From assembly GCA_050329975.1 (NCBI GenBank), contig JBHJOG010000285.1, forward strand, positions 1-6,960: 6,960 nucleotides of DNA, in the 5' to 3' direction. Shown piece after piece: positions 1 to 6,132 of this stretch (its first letter is position 1; each line of letters starts with the position of its first letter). The notes under the pieces are model-generated. The model searched no databases. It worked only from the letters and a program-made list of their open reading frames with translations, and was not told where the DNA came from. This stretch comes from CALKHQ01 sp050329975 (GTDB lineage: Bacteria; Pseudomonadota; Alphaproteobacteria; CALKHQ01). The translations under genes and the position numbers were made by a program.

Positions 1-174
1 GTACGCGACTCTGATGGCAGGACGATCGCCGCGCTCAATAGCTCAGGCTACACCGGCATGGTCTCACCCGAACAACTGGTGGCGCAACGCCTTCCCGAAC
101 TGCGTGTCACCGCATCCCACATCGCACACCAGATGGTGCGCTATCCGATCCTGGCCACGGTTTTGCGCAACTGA
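1..174 (+). CDS. C-terminal end of probable IclR-family transcriptional regulator (partial)
   Basis: The frame is open from the first base and ends at TGA (172-174), giving 57 residues of a protein whose start lies left of the window. The fragment reads DGRTIAALNSSGYTG, then SPEQLVAQRLPELRVTASHI, and ends YPILATVLRN. This matches the tail of IclR-family effector domains, where a DxxGxxxAALNxS strand is followed by a long helix of the type LLPxLRxTAxxI. IclR proteins are cytoplasmic, with an N-terminal winged helix that binds DNA and a C-terminal domain that binds a small-molecule effector; only the latter's end is visible here. The stop lies 26 bp before the amidohydrolase start on the same strand, so the two are probably co-transcribed, or the regulator controls that gene. 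The family call rests on a short fragment and could be overturned by the missing N-terminus. Confidence 0.72.
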   Translation, partial: VRDSDGRTIAALNSSGYTGMVSPEQLVAQRLPELRVTASHIAHQMVRYPILATVLRN

Positions 175-190
175 CCCAAGGAAGCAATAG

Positions 191-195
191 GGAGG
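191..195 (+). promoter_or_regulatory. Shine-Dalgarno of the amidohydrolase gene
   Basis: GGAGG lies 5 nt before the ATG at 201 (AGGGAGGAAAACATG). This near-consensus ribosome binding site fixes the start codon, and so the inclusion of the twin-arginine signal peptide. The nearest later candidate, Met52, would remove the signal peptide. Confidence 0.85.
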
Positions 196-200
196 AAAAC

Positions 201-1721
201 ATGTGCAACCATAGCGACCCGACGCGTTCTAAGCACAGCGGAACGACCCGGCGCACCTTCCTGACAGCGATGGCGGCGGGTGGTGCGACGCTCGCGGGCG
301 GAGCCGCCGTGACGTCGGATGCGGCGGCGCGAAACGACGTCATCAAGGCCGCAATGCCTCCCGGCATCGACGAACCCGGCCGCAGCATCTTGATAAAGGG
401 CGGCGTGATCATTTCGATGGACGACGCGGTGGGCAACTTTGCCGTGGGCGATGTGCTGATCGAGGACGGCCGCATTGCAGAGGTCGCGCCGGACATCGAA
501 GCCCCGGATGCTGCCGTCGTCGATGCCGCGGGCAAGATCGTCATCCCCGGTTTCGTCGATACCCATCATCATCAGTTCGAGACGGCATTGCGCAGCCAGC
601 TCGCCCACGGCATCCTGATCAATGACGGCCGGCCCGTGAACGCCTCGAACTACTACGAGACGATCCTGCAGAAGTTCTCGATGGTCTACCGGCCCGAGGA
701 CGTCTACATCAACGAACTGTTCGGCGGTATCGCCCAGCTCGACGCCGGGGTGACGACCGTGATGGACGTCAGCCAGATCCATCACAGTCCCGAGCATTCG
801 GACGCGGCGGTGGAAGGGCTCCGGGACGCTGGCCGGCGGGCGGTCTTCGGCTATTTCGAGGGCTGGGGCGAGCGGGCGCTGTATCCCGGCGACGCCGCGC
901 GCCTGCGAGAGCAGCATTTCGCATCCAGCGACCAGCTGCTGACCATGGTGATGGGCGGCGAAATCTACCTGCCCATGTACCAGGACGCCTGGCGGATCGG
1001 GCGCGAGTTGGATCTGCCGATCGCGGCGCACATCGTCGGCACCTTCGGCATGCAGCCGACATTCGACGAGATCGCGCAAGCCGGGATGTTCGGGCCGGAC
1101 AACATCTTCATCCACATGACGGGCATGTCCGACCTCGGCTGGCAGGCGGCGGCCGACGCCGGCGCCCACGTCTCGCTCGCTGTGCCGATCGAAATGCACA
1201 TGCGTCACGGAACGCCGCCGATCCAGAAGGCGATCGACCTGGGCATGAGCCTCTCGCTCTCCACCGACGTGGAGTGCACGATGACGGCCGACATGTTCAC
1301 CCAGATGCGGTCGATGATCACGCTGCAGAGGATGTTCGCGAACGCGGCGGCCCTGGCCGGCGACCAGGACTATCCAGCGCTCCTCCAATGTATGGACGTC
1401 TTGCGCCACGCGACCATTGAGGGCGCGCGCGGGCTGAAGCTCGATGGTGTCACCGGTTCGCTGACCCCCGGCAAGGCCGCCGACATCGTGCTCCTCGATG
1501 CGCAGGCGATCAACGTCGCGCCGCTGAACAACGCGGCGGGTGCGGTAGTGACGCTCATGGAGCGAAGCAATGTCGATACCGTCATGGTGGCCGGCAAGGT
1601 CAAGAAATGGCAAGGCGGGTTGCTGGATTTCGACATTGCGCGGCTGCGCGCGGAACTCGAAGCGAGCCGCGACTATCTCTTCGAGGCGGCCGGCGTCGAA
1701 CGCGATCTTTTTGCCGTCTAA
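201..1721 (+). CDS. Tat-exported metal-dependent amidohydrolase (ATZ/TRZ-like), 506 aa
   Basis: This is a complete amidohydrolase-superfamily enzyme with the cyclic-amidine/amide hydrolase layout. The N-terminus has a twin-arginine motif (T16-R17-R18-T-F-L), an Ala/Gly-rich hydrophobic stretch (about 23-37) and a plausible AAA cleavage site near residue 43, so it is probably folded in the cytoplasm and exported to the periplasm. Residues 61-118 and the GSLTPGKAADIVLLD segment (419-433) form the two halves of the composite beta domain. The TIM-barrel metal and catalytic residues visible are the HxH pair H122/H124 (DTHHH), H277 (AAHIVG), H305 (IHMTG) and D356 (LSTDVE). No carboxylated Lys is evident, which fits a mononuclear centre. 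The HxxE glutamate typical of deaminases after the third His is absent (H277-I-V-G280), so hydrolysis of a C-N bond other than classic nucleobase deamination is possible. The substrate is unknown. Superfamily and export calls are firm. Confidence 0.9.
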   Translation: MCNHSDPTRSKHSGTTRRTFLTAMAAGGATLAGGAAVTSDAAARNDVIKAAMPPGIDEPGRSILIKGGVIISMDDAVGNFAVGDVLIEDGRIAEVAPDIEAPDAAVVDAAGKIVIPGFVDTHHHQFETALRSQLAHGILINDGRPVNASNYYETILQKFSMVYRPEDVYINELFGGIAQLDAGVTTVMDVSQIHHSPEHSDAAVEGLRDAGRRAVFGYFEGWGERALYPGDAARLREQHFASSDQLLTMVMGGEIYLPMYQDAWRIGRELDLPIAAHIVGTFGMQPTFDEIAQAGMFGPDNIFIHMTGMSDLGWQAAADAGAHVSLAVPIEMHMRHGTPPIQKAIDLGMSLSLSTDVECTMTADMFTQMRSMITLQRMFANAAALAGDQDYPALLQCMDVLRHATIEGARGLKLDGVTGSLTPGKAADIVLLDAQAINVAPLNNAAGAVVTLMERSNVDTVMVAGKVKKWQGGLLDFDIARLRAELEASRDYLFEAAGVERDLFAV

Positions 1722-1732
1722 GCCGCCCGGCT

Positions 1733-1761
1733 GGGGGCGTTAACCGGAGCTGCACGCCCCC
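1733..1761. terminator. Inverted repeat between convergent genes, possible bidirectional terminator
   Basis: GGGGGCGT (1733-1740) is perfectly complementary to ACGCCCCC (1754-1761) across a 13-nt loop. It sits in the 39-bp gap between two convergent genes, and its right edge touches the stop codon of the - strand epimerase gene. The position suits a shared transcription stop, but neither side carries a T-run, so it is not a classic Rho-independent terminator. It may block read-through weakly or protect 3' ends. Confidence 0.45.
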
Positions 1762-2657
1762 TATCTCGGCGGCACGCCGACCAGGAAGCGTGCCGAGCCT
1801 GTCAGCGTTTCCCCCGGCCCGAGGATGGCCGTGCCATTGCCGGCAGCCGATCCGGCCGCATGCAGGTTGAACGCGTCGACCGAGTGGGAGACCGGTTCGA
1901 CGCAGAAGAAGTTCTGTCCCGGCGGCGTGTAGACCACCAGATGGGTCAGCGGCGGTTCGGCCTCGATCCGCAGCGCGGCCTGGCGAGCCGGCCAGACGAT
2001 CTCCGCGACGCCGGTCCACTCCGCGAAGCCGTTGACCAGCCCGGTCCCGGAAACCGGGCGCGCCGCGGTGAAGTCCCATTCGTCGGGAATCGGTGTCACG
2101 CCGGTGAAGAGATAGCCGGCATCGACGCGGAACACGGATCCGGCGCGGAATTGGAGGGTCGCGTCGGGCGTGGCGTCGAACCAGGGATGAATGCCGAGGC
2201 CGGCGGGCATTGGCTCCGCGCTCTCGTTGGTGACCGACAGTGTGACGGTCAACCCCTCCTCGGCGAGCCGGTAGGCCTGGCGGGCAGAATAGGCCCAGGG
2301 CCAGCCTCGCCCCGGATCTGGCAGCGTCATCCGCACTTCACCCGCATCGGCGTGATCCACCTGCCAGGGGCACTGCCAGCCATCGCCATGCAGCGCGTTC
2401 GGGTCCGGCGGCGCGTTGATCGGCAACGCATAGCGCCGGCCGGCGAAGTTCAGCCGCCCTCCCGCGATGCGACCCGAATAGGGGACGAGCGGAAAGCAGG
2501 CGACGCCGAGCACATTGCCGTCGGCGAGGGCGGTGGTATCGGCGGCGCGCATCAGGTCGACGCCATCGGCACGGCGGAAATGGGTCAGCGCCCCGCCGAT
2601 GTCCGGCGCGACGCCGGCCTCGAGGTTGCCGGCCCGCAGGGTGAGCACCTCGCTCAC
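1761..2657 (-). CDS. Aldose 1-epimerase (GalM/YphB-like), 298 aa
   Basis: This cytoplasmic mutarotase-family enzyme would interconvert alpha and beta anomers of an aldose. The whole 298 residues fit the galactose-mutarotase beta-sandwich, with family landmarks in order: YSGRIAGG (about 60-67, substrate-binding Arg63), NALHGDGW (87-94, His90), GLGIHPWF (153-160, His157, the likely general acid) and FCVEPVSH (251-258, Glu254, the likely general base). The overall pattern is closer to the YphB-type branch than to classical GalM, so the preferred sugar cannot be named. The start is GTG at 2657-2655, sharing GTGA with the stop of the upstream dioxygenase, which implies translational coupling. It is the last gene of the - strand operon that begins with the sugar importer, and so probably handles the imported sugar. 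The ribosome site is weak, as expected for a coupled start. Confidence 0.9.
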   Translation of the reverse strand: MSEVLTLRAGNLEAGVAPDIGGALTHFRRADGVDLMRAADTTALADGNVLGVACFPLVPYSGRIAGGRLNFAGRRYALPINAPPDPNALHGDGWQCPWQVDHADAGEVRMTLPDPGRGWPWAYSARQAYRLAEEGLTVTLSVTNESAEPMPAGLGIHPWFDATPDATLQFRAGSVFRVDAGYLFTGVTPIPDEWDFTAARPVSGTGLVNGFAEWTGVAEIVWPARQAALRIEAEPPLTHLVVYTPPGQNFFCVEPVSHSVDAFNLHAAGSAAGNGTAILGPGETLTGSARFLVGVPPR

Positions 2658-3535
2658 CGCATCCCGCCGGCGGCGCCGAAGGACCGGCCACGAACCAGGC
2701 GCTGGTTCTCGAAGATCGAGCCCTGGTTGGGCGCCAGCGGGTAGGGCATGCGTACCGGTACCGCCTCAAGCCGCGGCTCCAGCGTGGATCGGCCGCGCAC
2801 CATCTGCGCCTCATAGGCTTCCAGACCGGGATAGAGGTGTGCAGGCAGCATCCAGGCATCCGCGGCAGCGTAGCCGTAGAGCAGCAGCCGACGGTCCCGG
2901 TCCGAGTTGTTCGCTTCCGAGCCGTGGACCATGCGGACGTGATGCAGGGTGATCGACCCCGCCTTGCCCAGCAGGGGCACGGCGCGGTCGGCACCGATCT
3001 CGCTGGCGGTCAGGTCGATGGCTCCGGCGAAGCAGCCGTCGAAGTGATGATTGTGGATCGGGCCGCGATGGCTGCCCGGGATCACCAGCAGCGGTCCGTT
3101 CTCCGGCGTGCAATCGTCGAGCATCACGCCGACCTCGAGGATGTCGTCGTTGGTGTGCGGATAGAACGCCCAGTCCTGATGCCACTCCACCGCCTCCCCG
3201 CCGTGGCCGGGCTTGATGTTCAGCTTGGTGTGCTGAAAGCGGATGTTCGGGCCGAGGAGGTCCGCCACCGCGTCCACCAGCAGGTCGCCGCGAAGCAGGC
3301 GCTCGAACACCGGATGCGCGGTGTGCGGCTCCTTGATCCGCCTCACCCGAGGGTTGGCTGCGGTGTGGGTGTCCTCCAGGTCGTATCGCTCGTCGCTCGT
3401 CTTCACGAACCGGGAGGCTGCCACCAACTCCGCGACGGCCGCGCGTGCCTCCTCGATCAGCGCTGGCGGCACCGCATCCTCGACCAGCAGGTAGCCGTTC
3501 TCCCGGTAGAAGTCCGTCTGTTCCCGGCTCAGCAT
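2654..3535 (-). CDS. Phytanoyl-CoA dioxygenase (PhyH)-family Fe(II)/2-oxoglutarate oxygenase, 293 aa
   Basis: This is a non-haem iron oxygenase expected to couple 2-oxoglutarate decarboxylation to hydroxylation or other oxidation of a small molecule. The N-terminus (FYRENGYLLVEDAVPP, 9-24) is typical of PhyH proteins. The iron ligands are visible as H119 and D121 in VEWHQDW and H204 in RMVHGSEANN. The 2-oxoglutarate-binding Arg is probably R213, R215 or R216. GPLLVIPGSH (137-146) is the conserved strand between them. The length is normal and all key residues are present, so it should be active. A GAGG ribosome site (3541-3544) lies 5 nt before the ATG. The gene lies 27 bp after the permease and overlaps the epimerase by 4 bp. 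Bacterial members act on very varied substrates, including CoA esters, ectoine, halogenated compounds and phosphonates. The operon context suggests a sugar-related substrate, but this is inference. Confidence 0.9.
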   Translation of the reverse strand: MLSREQTDFYRENGYLLVEDAVPPALIEEARAAVAELVAASRFVKTSDERYDLEDTHTAANPRVRRIKEPHTAHPVFERLLRGDLLVDAVADLLGPNIRFQHTKLNIKPGHGGEAVEWHQDWAFYPHTNDDILEVGVMLDDCTPENGPLLVIPGSHRGPIHNHHFDGCFAGAIDLTASEIGADRAVPLLGKAGSITLHHVRMVHGSEANNSDRDRRLLLYGYAAADAWMLPAHLYPGLEAYEAQMVRGRSTLEPRLEAVPVRMPYPLAPNQGSIFENQRLVRGRSFGAAGGMR

Positions 3536-3562
3536 CGCGCCCTCGCCAAATGAAGTTGCTCG

Positions 3563-4561
3563 TCAGTCCCCCGACCTTCGGAAGCGCAGTTCCTGGATCA
3601 TCACCGCGCCGATCAGCAGCGCGCCCTTGGCCACGTCCTGCCAGAACGACTGCAGCCCGACCAGCAGCATGCCGGTCTTGAGCACGCCCAGGATCAGCAC
3701 CGCCAGCACGGCGCCGAAGATCGTGCCCTTGCCGCCCGCCAGCGCGCAACCGCCGAGGATCGCCGCGGTGATCGCCTCCAGCTCCAGCCCTTCCGAACCG
3801 GACACCGGCTGGCCGGAACCCGTCCGTGCGGCCAGGATGACACCCGCGAGCCCGGCGGCGACCCCGCTGACGGTGTAGATTGCGATCCGGTAGCGGGTAA
3901 GCGCGATGCCGGCCAGTCGCGCCACCACCGGGTTGCCGCCCATGGCGTAGACGTTGCGGCCCATCACGGTGAACCGCATGAAGCAGAAGAACAGGGCCGC
4001 GACCACCAGCATCAGGAACACGGGGACCGGCAGGAAGCCGATGAAGCCGGATCCGATCCAGCGGAAATCGCTGTTGAGGATCCCGATCGACCGTCCGTCG
4101 GAGATGATCAGGGCGAGCCCGCGGAACGCAGCCATCGTGCCGAGTGTGGTGATCACGGGATTGACGCGCCCCAGCGTGACGATCAGGCCGTTGGCGCAGC
4201 CGGCTATTCCGCCGGCGGCGAGCGCAGCCAGCATCGCGAGCGCCGCCGAGTCGGTCGCCTCGATCGCCAGCGCCGCCACCAGCGTGCACAACCCGGTCGT
4301 CGAGCCGACCGAGATGTCGAGCCCGCCGGAGACGATCACCATCGTCTGCGCGATCGCCAGCACGCCCAGGATCGAGACCCCGAGCACGATGTTGGTGACG
4401 GTGCGGCCGAGGAACAGCGCATCCGGCCGGATCGCGCCGAAGATCGCGATCAGCAGGATCAGCGCGACCAGCAGGCTCAGGTTCTGGGTGCCGATGGTGT
4501 TGCGGACGAAGTGCATCACCGGGCCGGTGGCGCCCGGGGTCCGCGCGGCGGCCTCGGTCAT
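3563..4561 (-). CDS. Sugar ABC transporter permease (CUT2, AraH/RbsC-like), 332 aa
   Basis: This inner-membrane permease belongs to the branched-chain-type (BPD_transp_2) family and would form the translocation pore of the importer, probably as a homodimer. After a hydrophilic N-terminus (1-28) come roughly eight to ten hydrophobic segments, including about 29-45, 56-78, 85-100, 106-130, 178-195, 228-247, 261-278 and 282-300. Landmarks are SGGLDISVGS (78-87), RGLALIISDG (147-156), the cytoplasmic loop GRNVYAMGGNPVVARLAGI (201-219) that should contact the ATPase, and ILGGCALAGGKGTIFGAV (268-285). The RGLALIISDG segment and the QPVSG that follows TGSG recall E. coli AraH as I remember it. The ATG at 4561 overlaps the ATPase stop (ATGA), with GAGGG at 4569-4573 seven nt upstream. 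The family is certain; the sugar transported is not. Confidence 0.93.
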   Translation of the reverse strand: MTEAAARTPGATGPVMHFVRNTIGTQNLSLLVALILLIAIFGAIRPDALFLGRTVTNIVLGVSILGVLAIAQTMVIVSGGLDISVGSTTGLCTLVAALAIEATDSAALAMLAALAAGGIAGCANGLIVTLGRVNPVITTLGTMAAFRGLALIISDGRSIGILNSDFRWIGSGFIGFLPVPVFLMLVVAALFFCFMRFTVMGRNVYAMGGNPVVARLAGIALTRYRIAIYTVSGVAAGLAGVILAARTGSGQPVSGSEGLELEAITAAILGGCALAGGKGTIFGAVLAVLILGVLKTGMLLVGLQSFWQDVAKGALLIGAVMIQELRFRRSGD

Positions 4562-6078
4562 GATGCCGCCCTCGCCCGGTGCAGGTGCTCGCCCATCGCC
4601 AGCCGAAGGATGTCGTCCTCCCCGGCACGGGCCGTCTCCAGCTCGCCGACGATGGTGCGGTCGCGCATCACCAGGATGCGGTCGGTGACGCCCAGGAGTT
4701 CGGGCATTTCGGAAGAAATCATCAGGATCGCCATCCCCCCTTCGGCCAGTTCCTCGATCAGGCGATAGATCTCCGCCTTGGAGCCGACGTCGATGCCGCG
4801 TGTGGGCTCGTCCAGGATCAGCACCTTGGGCTGCCGCGCCAGCCAGCGGCCGAGCACCACCTTCTGCTGATTTCCGCCGCTGAGCTTGGAGACCAGCTGG
4901 CTCAGGCTCGGCGTCTTCACCTGCATCCGGTCGACCATGCGGGCGGCGATCGCGGTCTCGGCAGAGCGGCGCACGAAGCCGGCGACGCTGATCTTGTCGG
5001 GCACGCAGAGGCTGATGTTCTCGCGCACGCCGCGCATCATCAGCAACGCCTCGTGCTTGCGGTCCTCCGGCGCAAATCCGATGCCGGCCAGGATCGCGTC
5101 GGCGGGGCTGCGCAGCCGGATCGCCGTGCCGTTCACCAGCACCTGTCCGGCGAGAGCGCGGTCGAAGGCGAAGATGCCCTTGGCGAGCTCTGTGCGTCCG
5201 GCTCCCATCAGGCCCCCGAGCCCGACCACCTCGCCGGCGCGGACCTCCAGCGAGCAGTCGCGCACCTGCTCGGTCGTCAGGCCGCGCACGGCGAGGACGA
5301 CGTCCCCTTTGTGGCGTTCGCCGGTCTGGTAGAAGCTTTCCACCGGTCGGCCGACCATCAGCTGGGCGATCACGCGTTCATCCAGATCGGCGATCGGGCG
5401 CACATCGATCAGTGCACCGTCGCGCAGCACGGCGACCTTGTCGGCCAACGGCATGATCTCGTGCAGGCGATGCGAGATGTAGATCACGGCCACGCCCTCG
5501 TCGCGCATCCGGCGGATGACCGCGAACAGGCGCTGCGCCTCGTCCTCGGTCAGCGAGGAGGTCGGCTCGTCGAGCGCGAGCAGGCGCACGCCGGATTTCA
5601 GTGCGCGCATGATCTCGATCAGCTGGCGCTGCGCCGGGCCCAGGTGACGGCACTGCCGCCGCGGGTTGAGCTCGTTCTCGACCCCGAACTGGCGCAGCAG
5701 GTCCAGCGTCCGCTGCTCGAGGTCTGTCCAGTCGACGAACAGCCCGCCCTTGCGCCGGAAGTCGCCGAGGAACACGTTCTCGGCGACCGTCAGCTCGGCG
5801 ACCGTCTCCGGCTCCTGGTGGATGATCCTGATTCCGAGCGCATGTGCATCCGCAGTGCCGGTCAGGGCCACGGGTGCGCCATCGCGGGTGACCGTGCCGC
5901 TGTCCGGTTGGTACTCACCCTCGAGGATGCGCATCAGCGTCGACTTGCCGGCGCCGTTCTCGCCGACCAGTGCCAGTACCTCGCCGGGAGGGAAGTCCAG
6001 CGATACGCCGCGCAGCGCCTGCACCGGCCCGAAGGCCTTGGAGACGTCGGCGACGCCGTATCTGTGCTGCTCGCTCAT
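4558..6078 (-). CDS. Sugar ABC transporter ATP-binding protein with two NBDs (CUT2, AraG/RbsA/MglA-like), 506 aa
   Basis: This cytoplasmic ATPase powers the sugar importer and has two fused nucleotide-binding domains, as usual for this family and at its usual length. In domain 1 the Walker A is GENGAGKST (39-47), the Q-loop is Q88, the signature is the atypical LGPAQ (146-150), the Walker B is LLALDEP with D170/E171, and the switch His is H203. In domain 2 the Walker A is degenerate (GLMGAGRTE, with R295 in place of Lys), the signature is LSGGNQQ (399-405), the Walker B is LILDEP (D423/E424), and the switch His is replaced by Ser (ISSE, 454-457). Domain 2 degeneracy is normal for CUT2 ATPases, so domain 1 probably carries hydrolysis. 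The gene is second in the operon, 54 bp after the binding protein with a hairpin between, and overlaps the permease by 4 bp. No good Shine-Dalgarno precedes the ATG. Confidence 0.95.
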   Translation of the reverse strand: MSEQHRYGVADVSKAFGPVQALRGVSLDFPPGEVLALVGENGAGKSTLMRILEGEYQPDSGTVTRDGAPVALTGTADAHALGIRIIHQEPETVAELTVAENVFLGDFRRKGGLFVDWTDLEQRTLDLLRQFGVENELNPRRQCRHLGPAQRQLIEIMRALKSGVRLLALDEPTSSLTEDEAQRLFAVIRRMRDEGVAVIYISHRLHEIMPLADKVAVLRDGALIDVRPIADLDERVIAQLMVGRPVESFYQTGERHKGDVVLAVRGLTTEQVRDCSLEVRAGEVVGLGGLMGAGRTELAKGIFAFDRALAGQVLVNGTAIRLRSPADAILAGIGFAPEDRKHEALLMMRGVRENISLCVPDKISVAGFVRRSAETAIAARMVDRMQVKTPSLSQLVSKLSGGNQQKVVLGRWLARQPKVLILDEPTRGIDVGSKAEIYRLIEELAEGGMAILMISSEMPELLGVTDRILVMRDRTIVGELETARAGEDDILRLAMGEHLHRARAAS

Positions 6079-6093
6079 GAGTGCGCCGTTGAG

Positions 6094-6126
6094 GGCGGGG
6101 AGAGCCGGACTCCGTCTCTCCCCGCC
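6094..6126 (-). promoter_or_regulatory. Strong intercistronic hairpin between binding-protein and ATPase genes
   Basis: GGCGGGGAGAG (6094-6104) and CTCTCCCCGCC (6116-6126) pair perfectly over 11 bp. The 11-nt centre (CCGGACTCCGT on the + strand) can add three more pairs (CGG/CCG, 6106-6108 with 6112-6114) after one mismatch. The hairpin starts 6 nt after the binding-protein stop and ends 15 nt before the ATPase ATG. There is no U-run, so it is unlikely to be a full terminator. Hairpins at this place in sugar ABC operons are known to protect the upstream message and allow much more binding protein than ATPase and permease. That role is inferred here. Confidence 0.7.
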
Positions 6127-6132
6127 GCTCGC

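Noticed and set aside
141..1613. Long open frame of about 490 codons on the - strand opposite the amidohydrolase
   Set aside because: Its product is rich in Arg, His, Asp and Val with no recognisable fold. It lies wholly antisense to a gene with clear catalytic motifs, a signal peptide and a good ribosome site. Such frames are common in GC-rich DNA.
1860..2744. Open frame of about 294 codons on the + strand opposite the epimerase
   Set aside because: It has no family motif, and the opposite strand holds all aldose-epimerase landmarks over the same interval.
2811..4628. Open frame of about 605 codons on the - strand across the permease and dioxygenase
   Set aside because: It is a shifted frame of two genes with clear family motifs; the product is dominated by Arg, Gly, Ala and Pro.
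6094..6126. The 11-bp hairpin as a Rho-independent terminator ending the operon after the binding protein
   Set aside because: No U-run follows the stem, and the ATPase and permease downstream are the natural partners of the binding protein, so full termination is unlikely.
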